64,000 nucleotides of DNA, taken from positions 2,209,659 to 2,273,658 of the forward strand of contig BQKD01000001.1 in the NCBI GenBank assembly GCA_022834735.1, given 5' to 3'. Positions 43,974-52,799 of this stretch are shown one piece after another (position 1 is the first letter of the stretch; each line of letters begins with the position of its first letter). A program made the translations under genes and the position numbers. The DNA comes from Erysipelotrichaceae bacterium OPF54. GTDB lineage: Bacteria > Bacillota_I > Bacilli_A > Erysipelotrichales > Erysipelotrichaceae. A model generated the notes under the pieces. That model made no database searches and had not been told where the DNA came from. It saw nothing but the letters and a program-made list of their open reading frames with translations.

Positions 43974-45320
43974 TCAACGGATTTCACACGACTTTTCCAT
44001 TTTTTCGACCGATCTTTCCATATGAAGCCAGCGCATGCTGAAAAGGCGGTAACAAAACAGACATCCGCGCGCAAAAAGCTCGAAAGCCATCGCAAACCAC
44101 ACGCCCGGCAGTCCGTACACCGGCGCAAGCACCATGGAAAGCGTGATGCGGATTCCCCACATCGTAGCCAGATTGATCAGGCTTGGTACAAGCGTATCCT
44201 TGGCTCCGCGCAGCGCCCCTGCGATCACGATGGACGCGGCAAAAAACGGTTCCGCGAACGCTTCGATCCGCAGTACCATGGTTCCTAGAGCGCGTACCTG
44301 CCCGTCACTGGTCATCATGTCAAAAAGGAGCGGCGCAGCCATATACATGGCCAGGGCCGAAACTGACATGATCGCAACCCCGAGAAAGACAGATAGATTG
44401 GCATAGGACCGCACAGCATCCATATCTTTTGCGCCGACGCTCTGCCCGACCAGCGTAGTGGCAGCCGAGCCGATCCCGTATCCGGGCATATAGCACAGGC
44501 TTTCTGCCGTTACAGCCAGGCTGTTGGCAGCGACCGCAACCGTTCCCAAAGGAGCGATGATACCGACGATCACGATCTGCGCCGTATTGAGCACGGTATG
44601 CTCAAAGGCGATGGGCGCACCAATCGCAAACGCGCTTTTCAGCGTTTCAGCCTTCCATTTCCACGAACCTGTTTTTTTGAGCGTCAGGATCGGCGAGCTG
44701 AAAGCCATCTTATAAAACATAGCTGCCGAGATCACGATTTCGGAACAGGCCGTTCCCAGTGCCGCGCCCAGCACACCCAGATCAAGATAAAATATAAAAA
44801 ACGAGTTAAAGACGACATCAAGAGCGCACAGAAGGATATTCAAAAGACTGGGAGTTTTCATATCGCCTGCGCACTGAAGCATATTGGAAGCAAGCATCCG
44901 GTTCAGCACAAAGAAAAGCGAACAGCCGTACACGAAAAAATACTGGGTCGCCAGGACACAGACCGCTTCTGTTCCATTCAGCCAGTGCGGCAGTCTGGGG
45001 CTGATGAGCACGGCAGCAACGCTCAGAACGGCGGATGCCAGTGTACACAGCAGGAGCGACTGGCGCATCGTGCTGCGGGCTTTTTCGTCGTTTCCGGCCC
45101 CGACATACTGAGCGACCTGTACGGCGAATCCGGCTGCGCAGGCCATGCCGATCCCGTTGATCAGCCATGTGGTGCTCGATACGAGCCCGATCGATGCGGT
45201 CGCGTCCGCCCCGAGCGAGCCGACCATTCCGGCATCGATATACTGCATGATGATCGAAGAGATCTGGGCCATGATTGCCGGAACGCTTAATTGAATGACA
45301 CGAATTAATCTTGTTTTCAT
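43974..45320 (-). CDS. MATE family efflux transporter
   Basis: 448 residues from MKTRLIRVIQLSVPAIMAQ, chosen for its AAAGGGAAG site. Twelve membrane segments in two repeats; MATE motifs include IDAGMVGSLGADATASIGLV in the first half and GIGSAATTLVGQSVGAKDMDA in the second. It is an Na or H antiporter for drugs or other cations. It is divergent from a second MATE gene 110 bases away. Confidence 0.92.
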   Translation of the reverse strand: MKTRLIRVIQLSVPAIMAQISSIIMQYIDAGMVGSLGADATASIGLVSSTTWLINGIGMACAAGFAVQVAQYVGAGNDEKARSTMRQSLLLCTLASAVLSVAAVLISPRLPHWLNGTEAVCVLATQYFFVYGCSLFFVLNRMLASNMLQCAGDMKTPSLLNILLCALDVVFNSFFIFYLDLGVLGAALGTACSEIVISAAMFYKMAFSSPILTLKKTGSWKWKAETLKSAFAIGAPIAFEHTVLNTAQIVIVGIIAPLGTVAVAANSLAVTAESLCYMPGYGIGSAATTLVGQSVGAKDMDAVRSYANLSVFLGVAIMSVSALAMYMAAPLLFDMMTSDGQVRALGTMVLRIEAFAEPFFAASIVIAGALRGAKDTLVPSLINLATMWGIRITLSMVLAPVYGLPGVWFAMAFELFARGCLFCYRLFSMRWLHMERSVEKMEKSCEIR

Positions 45321-45430
45321 TTTGATCTTCCCTTTCGTCGGTGTCATCATAGCATTCGAGCAAACTCGAAATCCATCTTTCCTTTTCTTTTTTATGTTTT
45401 ATAATGAGACAGTAAGAAGGGAGAATCATT

Positions 45431-46804
45431 ATGAAAGAAAATAAAATGGGCGTCATGCCTGTCAACCGGCTTCTGATCACGATGTCGGTCCCGATGGTCA
45501 TTTCCATGCTCGTTCAGGCTTTGTACAATATTGTAGATTCCATGTATGTGGCGCAGATCAGCGAAAACGCGCTGACCGCCGTTTCTCTGGCCTTTCCATA
45601 CCAGAATCTCATGATCGCGGTAGCGACCGGCACGGGTGTGGGTGTCAACGCGCTGCTGTCCCGTTCGCTTGGCGAACGCAACAAGGAACTAGTCAATAAA
45701 ACAGCGTGCACATGTATCTTTCTGGCTGGTGCGAGCTGGATCGTGTTCGCGCTGCTTGGTCTTGGGTTTTCAAGAACATTTTTTGCGATGCAGACCGATG
45801 TGGCCGAAATCGTCAACGGAGGAGAAAGCTATCTGCTGATCTGCAGCATTTTATCGATCGGTCTGTTTATCCAGATCGCGTTCGAGAAACTGCTTTCCTC
45901 CACCGGGCGAACGGTGCTGACCATGCTGACGCAGGGAGCGGGAGCGATCATCAATATCGTTCTGGATCCGATCCTCATTTTCGGCATGTTCGGCATGCCA
46001 AAGATGGGAATTGCCGGAGCCGCTGCTGCAACGGTCATCGGTCAGATCATTGGTGCGTTTCTCGGGATCTGGCTCAACCATCGTTTCAATCACGAGATCC
46101 ATGTTTCCTTCCGCTCATTCAGACCTGAATTCAAAGTGATCAAAGCCATATACAGCGTAGGGATCCCGAGCATCCTGATGGCTTCGATCGGTTCGGTCAT
46201 GACATTCGGGATGAACAAGATCCTGATCGGTTTCTCAACGACGGCTGCAGCCGTATTCGGCGTGTACTTCAAACTGCAGAGTTTCGTATTCATGCCGATC
46301 TTCGGAATGAACAACGGTCTCGTTCCGATCGTTGCCTACAATTTCGGGGCCAGAAAACCGGAACGGATCGTCAAAACGATCAAGCTGTCCATGATGTATG
46401 CGACCGGTATGATGGTGCTTGGTTTCGCGGCTTTCCAGCTGTTCCCGCAAAACCTGCTTTCGATCTTCAACGCGTCGGATACGATGCTCGCGATCGGCAT
46501 TCCTGCACTGAAGATCATTTCGTTCCACTTTCTGATCGCGGGCGTTTCGATCATCTGTTCCAGTACGTTCCAGGCGCTCGGGCATGGTGTGCTTTCGCTT
46601 GAAATGTCGCTGATCCGCCAGCTCATCGTGCTGCTGCCGTGCGCTTTTCTGTTTGCGCAGACCGGAGTACTCGACCTGGTATGGCTCGCCTTCCCGATTG
46701 CTGAACTGGTGGCGGTCGTGCTCGGCATCCTCTTCATGGTCCGGATCTTCAGGACACAGATCAGACCGCTCAAGGAAGAACAGCTCATACTGGAAATGGA
46801 GTAG
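45431..46804 (+). CDS. MATE family efflux transporter, second copy type
   Basis: 457 residues, twelve membrane segments. The start (MGVMPVNRLLITMSVPMVISM) and the motif VDSMYVAQISENALTAVSLA are typical of the DinF/VmrA-like MATE subgroup, which differs from the divergent neighbour. The ribosome site AAGGGAGA is good. A 50-residue membrane protein gene follows 6 bases after its stop. Confidence 0.93.
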   Translation: MKENKMGVMPVNRLLITMSVPMVISMLVQALYNIVDSMYVAQISENALTAVSLAFPYQNLMIAVATGTGVGVNALLSRSLGERNKELVNKTACTCIFLAGASWIVFALLGLGFSRTFFAMQTDVAEIVNGGESYLLICSILSIGLFIQIAFEKLLSSTGRTVLTMLTQGAGAIINIVLDPILIFGMFGMPKMGIAGAAAATVIGQIIGAFLGIWLNHRFNHEIHVSFRSFRPEFKVIKAIYSVGIPSILMASIGSVMTFGMNKILIGFSTTAAAVFGVYFKLQSFVFMPIFGMNNGLVPIVAYNFGARKPERIVKTIKLSMMYATGMMVLGFAAFQLFPQNLLSIFNASDTMLAIGIPALKIISFHFLIAGVSIICSSTFQALGHGVLSLEMSLIRQLIVLLPCAFLFAQTGVLDLVWLAFPIAELVAVVLGILFMVRIFRTQIRPLKEEQLILEME

Positions 46805-46810
46805 CTTTTC

Positions 46811-46963
46811 ATGAAATGGAATTATATCAGCATGATCTTTTATTTCTGCGCCTCCGCCTTTCTGATTGCGTTCGCGTTTACGAGCAGCAACATATGGCTC
46901 GGGTGCGGGGTCATCTCTCTGGCCCTTGCCGTGATCATTGGCAGGGCATCCAGAAACAAATAA
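46811..46963 (+). CDS. Small two-helix membrane protein after the MATE gene
   Basis: 50 residues: MKWNYISMIFYFCASAFLIA, then a turn (TSSNIWLGCG) and a second helix ending GRASRNK. It starts 6 bases after the MATE stop and ends 7 bases before a terminator, so it is probably translated from the same mRNA. The shape fits a small helper of the transporter; the function is unknown. Confidence 0.6.
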   Translation: MKWNYISMIFYFCASAFLIAFAFTSSNIWLGCGVISLALAVIIGRASRNK

Positions 46964-46970
46964 TTCAAAA

Positions 46971-47016
46971 AAACAGCCTGAGCTGGATCGGCAAAGATCT
47001 CGCTCAGGCTGTTTTT
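46971..47016 (+). terminator. Terminator after the MATE operon
   Basis: AAACAGCCTGAG pairs with CTCAGGCTGTTT, followed by T. Confidence 0.85.
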
Positions 47017-47034
47017 CGCATCTCGATTATTCGA

Positions 47035-47244
47035 TCACCCTTTATGCCGTGTGGCTTTATCTTTTGCAGAAAACCTCATTTTTAGGTCGATCACAAAACA
47101 GTAGATACTAAAAACAAGAAGGACCACACAGTAGTAATAATAGTCCGCATTAAACCACGCGAGATGACAGATTTCGAGATATCGAATGTAAATATACAAA
47201 ACAATCGTACTTACCAATAAAAATGCACTAGAAAAAATTGCCAT
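47035..47244 (-). CDS. Small membrane protein, divergent from a secreted protein
   Basis: 69 residues with two membrane segments and a basic tail (DLKMRFSAKDKATRHKG). The ribosome site AAAGGAGG is strong. It is read away from the secreted 164-residue protein gene. Size and position would suit an immunity or accessory role, but nothing in the sequence proves it. Confidence 0.6.
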   Translation of the reverse strand: MAIFSSAFLLVSTIVLYIYIRYLEICHLAWFNADYYYYCVVLLVFSIYCFVIDLKMRFSAKDKATRHKG

Positions 47245-47334
47245 AGCATTGACCTCCTTTGTTTTTTTGCTATTATTGTATCAGAAGAAAGCTTTCTTAC
47301 ATTTGCATTATACAATATTATAAAGGAGAATATT

Positions 47335-47829
47335 ATGAAATTAAAGAATGCAGTATTAAGTTTTGCTTTAACATCATGCTTATTTTCAGGCTCCGTATTA
47401 CCAACTACAATTATGGCAAATGAATCGGACCCTTCCTCTGAAATCACCCCTCACGGATCTACTCGTGTGGAAAACACATTGATTTCAGTCTCGTACCCTA
47501 ATAACGTTTTTGTGGGATATTCTTCTATGATTAGCACTTGGCAAAAAGCCTCCAGCTATACTGTCAGTGCAAGTTATACACAAACAGCTACCGGAACATA
47601 TAATTATGATGGAGTTTCAATTGGTTTAAGTGTATCTAATACAGCGGGAGCTTCCTATGTACTTCAAGCAGACTCTACCAGATATAGCCGATTGGGCATT
47701 TGGGCAGATTTAACAGTTCGAAAATACAAAGCTACACAAATTGATAATAACAGCGGACAAGTATTAAGTACATGGTACTTTGGTACTGCGCAGCAAAGAA
47801 ATACATATGTAAATGTAGTATACCAATAA
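47335..47829 (+). CDS. Secreted protein of unknown function, 164 residues
   Basis: A clear signal peptide (KNAVLSFALTSCLFSGSVLPTT) is cut near TIMANE. The mature part of about 135 residues is rich in Ser, Thr, Tyr and beta-prone stretches (SYTVSASYTQTATGTYNYDG, YSRLGIWADLTVRKYKATQ) with no Cys. AT-rich composition sets it apart from its neighbours, which suggests transfer. A strong AAAGGAG site and its own terminator show an independent unit. I do not recognise the family; a secreted toxin or bacteriocin-like protein is one option. Confidence 0.7.
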   Translation: MKLKNAVLSFALTSCLFSGSVLPTTIMANESDPSSEITPHGSTRVENTLISVSYPNNVFVGYSSMISTWQKASSYTVSASYTQTATGTYNYDGVSIGLSVSNTAGASYVLQADSTRYSRLGIWADLTVRKYKATQIDNNSGQVLSTWYFGTAQQRNTYVNVVYQ

Positions 47830-47852
47830 ACATTCTTTAAATATATCTATCT

Positions 47853-47893
47853 AAGGCAGCATGATTCAAGCAGATAATCACGCTGCTTTTTTT
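47853..47893 (+). terminator. Terminator after the secreted protein gene
   Basis: GCAGCATGATT pairs, with one bulge, with AATCACGCTGC, followed by seven T. Confidence 0.8.
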
Positions 47894-47928
47894 CTACATT
47901 ATAATAAAGCAATCTCTAAAACAGAAAA

Positions 47929-47968
47929 AAACAAGGTAGTGTCCTACTAAAAGATCTTTACCTTGTTC
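47929..47968 (-). terminator. Terminator after the 71-residue protein gene
   Basis: AACAAGGTA/TACCTTGTT arms; on the minus strand the stem is followed by seven T. It lies 13 bases beyond the stop at 47981. Confidence 0.75.
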
Positions 47969-47980
47969 TTATTCCGCGTT

Positions 47981-48196
47981 TTATTTATGTTCGTTGACTT
48001 CTACCTTGACCTTGTGGTTTACAGGGTCAAGATCGTATGTGATCTTCGAAAATGTATCTTGATAATTGGCAACGATATCGCGTACCGCATCAAAAACTTC
48101 ATCTTCTTTGTCCGGTCGTTTGCAGTCGTATTCGATCGATGTAACCACCGACTTTTTCACAGGAACATTATTTAATTCATCTACCATTGATTTCAT
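47981..48196 (-). CDS. Small hypothetical protein, 71 residues
   Basis: A soluble, charged protein (PVKKSVVTSIEYDCKRPDKEDEVFDAVRDI, shown in part: VTSIEYDCKRPDKEDEV) with alternating strand and helix, ending HKVKVEVNEHK. A ribosome site (TGAGGT) and its own terminator support a real gene. I do not recognise the family. Confidence 0.6.
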   Translation of the reverse strand: MKSMVDELNNVPVKKSVVTSIEYDCKRPDKEDEVFDAVRDIVANYQDTFSKITYDLDPVNHKVKVEVNEHK

Positions 48197-48294
48197 GTGA
48201 TAATTACCTCATTTATTTTCTACCGACAGTATACCATCTTTCCGGTTTTCATGACAATATCAAAACATTTCGATCAGCCGGCATTCCCGATCGA

Positions 48295-49011
48295 TCAGCC
48301 GGGAACATTCAAAAACGCAATATATGCGTCCTGGGCTTCGATCAGTTCTTCCTTCAGCCCCATTTCCCTGCAGAAATGGATAATGAACTGAAAATCGATG
48401 TCGACATTTTCCAGCAGGCGTCGTTTCTGATCAAGCACCAAAAGGCGCGTGGCAGCCTCGAAAAAAGATTCCGGATCCTGTGCGAACGCTGCCATCACCA
48501 TATCGTTCAATAAGCGATCATCCGGTTCAACGATATACGGTTCCAATTCTCTGATCGTGGCAATCGTCTGCTCTTTTCTGCCAAGACGATACAGACAATA
48601 CGGTGCAAACACAAAATTGGACAAGCCGTATTGAAATGTACTTTTTTCTTTCTGCATCAGAGCAAGCGCTTCCGAAAAACGTCCCATTACGCACAATACA
48701 AGGATCGCGTTTTGCGCTACGCAAAAATGCAGATACTCATCTTTTGCGTATTCTATGTTCTTGAGCAGGGTCTGCAGCCGCGAATACGCACTATCATACG
48801 CGCGAAGATAAGACAGTCCCAGCGCTTCCAGATTATCCAGATACAGCGCACGAAGATAATTGTGCATCGCGTGAAACTGTTTCCTCACTTCTATACATCG
48901 TTCCTGTGCCGCAAAAGAAATCCGTTTTCGCTGCAGCTCATATATTTGATAGTAGCCGATCAGCGCTTTCAGTCCGGACAGCTCTCTTTCATCCGCCAGC
49001 CACAACGCCAA
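48295..49011 (-). pseudogene. TPR-regulator remnant lacking its DNA-binding domain
   Basis: 238 residues of helical TPR-like repeats (for example YAKDEYLHFCVAQNAILVLCV and GRFSEALALMQKEK). The length and the repeat pattern match the C-terminal two thirds of the XRE-TPR regulator at 12295. The frame opens only with a TTG just after a stop at about 49022, and no helix-turn-helix precedes it. It abuts a remnant of another gene on the plus strand. I take it as a 5'-truncated RRNPP-type regulator. Confidence 0.55.
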
Positions 49012-49141
49012 CGCATCCGTTCATTACTTTGTCTTATTCCTACTTCCGCCAATCGACCTGGGCGCCTTGCTGGCAGGAATCATCCTGCTTTGTATGAGCG
49101 CGGTTTTTGGCAATGCGGCCCATGAAAAAGATGACAGCTGA
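49012..49141 (+). pseudogene. C-terminal fragment of an unknown membrane protein
   Basis: On the plus strand an open frame reads SVHYFVLFLLPPIDLGALLA, then a second hydrophobic helix (GIILLCMSAVFGNAA) and HEKDDS before the stop. It has no start; its upstream part is replaced by the TPR remnant, so a join of two broken genes lies near 49011-49022. Confidence 0.4.
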
Positions 49142-49142
49142 A

Positions 49143-49176
49143 AAAAAAGCGTTTTGTTTCGAACAAAGCGCTTTTT
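49143..49176 (-). terminator. Terminator after the tryptophan transporter operon
   Basis: AAAGCG and related arms around GTTTCGAACAAA form a stem directly at the stop of the ATPase gene, followed by eight T on the minus strand. Confidence 0.75.
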
Positions 49177-49925
49177 CAGACCTCGTAATACGCCAGCAGA
49201 TCGGCCGGCTTGAGCTTTTCCTTTTCCTCTTTCGAAAAATCCTTCGTGATCTTTCCGTCATTGAAGATCAGAAGGCGGTTGCCGTATTTCAGGGCATCCG
49301 ACATATTATGCGTGATCATTAAGGCCGTCATCTTTTCAGAACGCACCAGCTGATCGGTCAGATCCAGAATAGTCCGCGCGCTTTTCGGATCAAGAGCGGC
49401 CGTATGCTCATCCAGAAGTAGGAGCTTGGGCGGATTAAGCACAGCCATCATTAAAGCGACCGCCTGTCTCTGGCCGCCAGAAAGAAGGCCGATCGGCGTC
49501 TTCAGCCTCTCCTCCAGGCCCATATTCAGCATTTTGAGCTTTTCCTTGAACCGTTTCACATCCTGCTTTTTCACAGCGATCGAAAACAGTCCGGATCCAC
49601 TGTGACCAGTGAGCGCCAGATTCTCCTCGACCGTCAAGGCCGAAGCGGTCCCGTGCGAAGGATCCTGGAACAGACGGCCGATGATCCTGGAACGCACATG
49701 CTCCTTCTGCGAAGTAATGTCTTTTCCGTCCAGCCGGATCGTTCCGGATGTGGCAGGCGCCGAGCCCGTCACTACGTTGAAGAAGGTGCTTTTCCCGGCC
49801 CCGTTGCTTCCAAGGATCGTTACAAAATCTCCTTCATTGATACGGACCGATACGTGATCGAGCGCTGTTTTTTCCAGCTTCGTCCCTTCATTGAAGATCA
49901 CGCTGACATCATTCAATTCAAGCAT
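49176..49925 (-). CDS. trpZ: ABC transporter ATPase, tryptophan-type (TrpZ-like)
   Basis: 249 residues. Walker A is GSNGAGKST, the signature is LSGGQRQAVALMMAV, Walker B is LLLLDEHTAALD. It is of the kind found with BMP/TrpX-type binding proteins. It overlaps the permease gene by 8 bases. The operon starts with a Trp-specific T-box, so it should power tryptophan uptake. Confidence 0.85.
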   Translation of the reverse strand: MLELNDVSVIFNEGTKLEKTALDHVSVRINEGDFVTILGSNGAGKSTFFNVVTGSAPATSGTIRLDGKDITSQKEHVRSRIIGRLFQDPSHGTASALTVEENLALTGHSGSGLFSIAVKKQDVKRFKEKLKMLNMGLEERLKTPIGLLSGGQRQAVALMMAVLNPPKLLLLDEHTAALDPKSARTILDLTDQLVRSEKMTALMITHNMSDALKYGNRLLIFNDGKITKDFSKEEKEKLKPADLLAYYEV

Positions 49926-50790
49926 GGTGTTTTTTCCTCCTTAAAGACTGAAGATACGGGATCGAGATCGTCACCGCGACAAGAACAGCCGAAACCATAT
50001 TCATATCGGTGGCCGCGAAGCCGAGCTTGAGCGCAAAAGTATACAGCAGGCGGTAGATCACCGCACCGAAAACAGAGGCAAGGATCCCGGCACCGACAGT
50101 ATGGCGGCGGAAGATCGTTTCACCTACAATGATCCCGGCAAGGCCTAAAACGAGCATTCCTGTTCCGCTCGTCACATCGGCAAAGTTCTGATACTGCACG
50201 AGCAGCGCCCCGGAAACTGCCACGATCCCGTTGGAAAGGCCGAGCCCCAAAAACTTCATCACATCCACATTGATGCTGGAAGCCTTGATCATTTCCTCGT
50301 TGTTTCCGGCAGCCCGAAGCATGAGCCCGAGATTTGTCTTGAAAAACCAGAACATGAGCAGCCCGATCACAAGGACGATGGCCGCAAGCACATAGAGCTG
50401 GGTATTCGCATCGGACAGAAGCGTCCAGGTCGGCTTGAGCGAGCTGCTGAACAGGGAGACATTAGGCGCCCCGTTCATGATCCGGATATTGATCGAATAC
50501 AGAGCGTTCATCGTAAGGATCCCGGCAAGAAGAGGCTGGATCCTCATTTTTGTCTGCAGAAAAGCTGTTACGCAACCGCAAAGACAGCCGGCAATGAAGC
50601 CGGCTAAAATGCCTAATAGCGGGTGTCCGGCCAGCGTGCACATCGCGCACACGCAGCCGCCGGTCGCGTAGGAGCCATCCACAGTCAGATCGGGCGTATC
50701 CATGACCCGAAACGAAATATATTCGCCAAGCGAGAGGATCGCGAAGATCAGTCCGAGCTCGCACGCTTTTGTAAGAATGGCTGCTGACAT
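49918..50790 (-). CDS. trpY: ABC transporter permease, tryptophan-type (TrpY-like)
   Basis: 290 residues with about eight to nine membrane segments, of the branched-chain-amino-acid-type permease family (TPDLTVDGSYATGGCV, LGLSNGIVAVSGALLVQYQ, LGLAGIIVGETIF). It starts 3 bases after the binding-protein gene and overlaps the ATPase gene. Confidence 0.85.
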   Translation of the reverse strand: MSAAILTKACELGLIFAILSLGEYISFRVMDTPDLTVDGSYATGGCVCAMCTLAGHPLLGILAGFIAGCLCGCVTAFLQTKMRIQPLLAGILTMNALYSINIRIMNGAPNVSLFSSSLKPTWTLLSDANTQLYVLAAIVLVIGLLMFWFFKTNLGLMLRAAGNNEEMIKASSINVDVMKFLGLGLSNGIVAVSGALLVQYQNFADVTSGTGMLVLGLAGIIVGETIFRRHTVGAGILASVFGAVIYRLLYTFALKLGFAATDMNMVSAVLVAVTISIPYLQSLRRKKHHA

Positions 50791-50793
50791 ATT

Positions 50794-51780
50794 TTATTCT
50801 CCTACCATGATCAAGTTATCGTCGTTTTTGATCGAATCAGGCAATGCGATATCGAGCTGATCCATATAGGCTTTGTTCACGTAAATATTCAGTCCGTCCT
50901 TGAATACTTTCACCGGAATATCGCCCGCCTTTTTGCCTTTCAGGATCTCGTCCACCATGTTGGCCGTTTCATGACCAAGCTCTTCGTAATTGATCCCGAC
51001 TGTCGCGAACCCGCCATCCTGGACCATCGAATCGGCACCGACATAGTAAGGAATGCCAGCATCCAGAGCAATCTTGGAAAGGGCTGCCATACCGCTGGCC
51101 ACCGTATTATCGTTTGGCGAGAACATCGCATCCACCTTTTCGGCAAGAACAGAAGCAGAAGACTGCAGTTCGGTCATATCTTTTCCTGTCCCTTCGATCA
51201 GCTCGATCCCGTTGGCCTGGCAGTACTCTTTCGCCTTGTTCAGATTCGACACCGAATTTGCTTCCCCGGCATTGTACAGGAAACCAAGCGTCTTCAGATC
51301 CGGATCGATCTGTTTCGCGAGCGCAACGATCTGATCGATCTGCACCTCGTCGCTCGTTCCGGTAATGTTTCCATCCGGCTTGTCAAGGCTTTTCACAAGT
51401 CCGGCACCCACCGGATCCGATACCGCAGAGAAAACGACCGGGATCTGATCGGCATAGTTTGCTGCCGACTGCGCGGTCGGGGTCGCGATCGCGACGATGA
51501 CATCACTGTCTTCATCCGCAAACTGCGACATGATCGCATTCAGATTGGAAGGCTGGCCAGCCGCATCCGCAAAATCGTAGTTGACCGTTTCTCCGTCCTT
51601 GTAACCGAGCTCTTCCATCTGCGCGACAAACGCGTCCCGGATCGTGTTGAGCGATGTGTGCGAGACGATCTGCGCGACACCGATCTGCGGAATCTTTTCT
51701 TCCGTCGATGAGGATGAACATCCGGCAAATACTGTGGCTGATAAACAAAGTGCGCTTAAAGCTTTTAAAGATTTTTTCAT
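50794..51780 (-). CDS. trpX: ABC transporter substrate-binding lipoprotein, tryptophan-type (TrpX-like)
   Basis: 328 residues. The lipobox is VFAGCSSSS, cut before Cys at about residue 20. The fold is that of ABC_sub_bind (DUF534-type) proteins: IGVAQIVSHTSLNTIRDAF, VVFSAVSDPVGAGLVKSLDKP, NITGTSDEV. The T-box leader with a TGG specifier directly upstream names the substrate as tryptophan. Confidence 0.88.
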   Translation of the reverse strand: MKKSLKALSALCLSATVFAGCSSSSTEEKIPQIGVAQIVSHTSLNTIRDAFVAQMEELGYKDGETVNYDFADAAGQPSNLNAIMSQFADEDSDVIVAIATPTAQSAANYADQIPVVFSAVSDPVGAGLVKSLDKPDGNITGTSDEVQIDQIVALAKQIDPDLKTLGFLYNAGEANSVSNLNKAKEYCQANGIELIEGTGKDMTELQSSASVLAEKVDAMFSPNDNTVASGMAALSKIALDAGIPYYVGADSMVQDGGFATVGINYEELGHETANMVDEILKGKKAGDIPVKVFKDGLNIYVNKAYMDQLDIALPDSIKNDDNLIMVGE

Positions 51781-51828
51781 ATACTCTCTCCTCTACTCTG
51801 CAGCTCCCTCATAAAATGGCCATTTTAA

Positions 51829-52085
51829 CAAAAAAGTCCTGCGTCTAAAAACAGACACAGGACAGAATTTCTAATTCTGCGGTACCACCTGAATTGGTAT
51901 GCATGATATACCCACTTTACGAATGCTGACACATTCTTCTTTCTGTAACGGGAAAGTCCCGGCTCGGATACTATGAGTTCACCTCGCCCTCCAAAGTCCA
52001 TTTGCAGAATCGTTATTACCCGGCTTGCACCGCCCCGGACTCGCTTCGAACACGTCTTTCTGTTTGATTTCTTCTTCATCGGTTT
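51829..52085 (-). ncRNA. T-box leader with Trp specifier, controls trpXYZ
   Basis: The conserved T-box AGGTGGTACCGCAG is at 51877-51890 (minus strand). The terminator follows (51830-51863, stem GTCCTGTGTCTG/GACGCAGGAC with a T-run). The Stem I apical part GGGGCGGTGCAAGCC and the specifier segment GCAAATGGACTTTGGAG are visible; the specifier TGG is at 51998-52000, for tryptophan. A Stem III-like hairpin (CGGGACTTTCCCG) precedes the antiterminator. Confidence 0.92.
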
Positions 52086-52099
52086 CAATTTATGGTTGT

Positions 52100-52128
52100 A
52101 TAGTACTCCCATTTTTTTCGTTTGTAAA
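52100..52128 (-). promoter_or_regulatory. Promoter of the trpXYZ leader
   Basis: TTTACA (52123-52128) and TACTAT (52100-52105) are 17 bases apart on the minus strand. Both T-box leaders begin with the same CCATAAATTGA shortly after the -10 box. Confidence 0.6.
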
Positions 52129-52229
52129 GCAAAAAGATGAAATTATATGAAAGTTTTCTGAAAGAAAATGTAAATTCATTCTTCAAAAAAGAAGATCCTG
52201 CGATCTTCCTTTTCGCTGTTGATATTATT

Positions 52230-52604
52230 TCACGCCGCTCTGGAAATCTGGCGCCAGACTCCCGGGCCCACATGCCGTCTCAGTTCATCCAGATCATTTC
52301 CCTGCAGATTCTGCGCATTTGATACCCACGATCCGTCATTGCGTCTGAAAACAAATGCCACGACCCGCTCATCCTTGAGCAGCACATAACAGCGGATCTT
52401 CTTCAGCATGTTTTCAAATGTAAAATACGCTTCCATAACTTTTGCGGGATCCTCCATCCGGCGGTTAATTATCTTGACCATATCGCCATAGGAATCGACC
52501 CGTTCATTCGGCTGTGCGACATAAAGCGTACAGAACGCGAAAACGGATGTCTGATCTTTTTGAGCGCGCTTAAGATCCGACCATTCCATTATTTCATATG
52601 TCAT
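52230..52604 (-). CDS. Hypothetical protein, 124 residues
   Basis: A soluble protein of mixed helix and strand. A segment CYVLLKDERVVAFVFRRNDGS looks like a central beta sheet, and the end is GPGVWRQISRAA. No signal, membrane segment or known motif is seen, and I do not recognise a family. It is read leftward, before the Trp T-box promoter. Confidence 0.6.
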   Translation of the reverse strand: MTYEIMEWSDLKRAQKDQTSVFAFCTLYVAQPNERVDSYGDMVKIINRRMEDPAKVMEAYFTFENMLKKIRCYVLLKDERVVAFVFRRNDGSWVSNAQNLQGNDLDELRRHVGPGVWRQISRAA

Positions 52605-52646
52605 TTAAGGTCCTCCCAGGCACCGTAAACGATGCTTTATATATTT

Positions 52647-52799
52647 ATAATAGCCGTATAAAACAGTGAATGCAACAACATTTGTCAGAAAATTCCTGTA
52701 TCATTTTTTCAAAGAGACACACGAATGCTGTTTGTCTTGTGCTACCATGGAAGAAGAAACGAAAGAAGGAACATCCATGCACAAAACCGAAAAACCGCG
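52647..52799. repeat. 153-bp direct repeat flanking the IS1634-type element, left copy
   Basis: Identical to 54882-55034. It starts ATAATAGCCG and ends AAAACCGCG, and carries a copy of the esterase gene's upstream region and its first eight codons. IS1634 elements are known to make long, variable direct repeats, so this is a target duplication. Confidence 0.93.

Noticed and set aside
47335..47829. Lactococcin 972-type bacteriocin for the secreted 164-residue protein
   Set aside because: The mature part is too long and lacks the Trp/Gly-rich pattern I would expect; left as unknown secreted protein.
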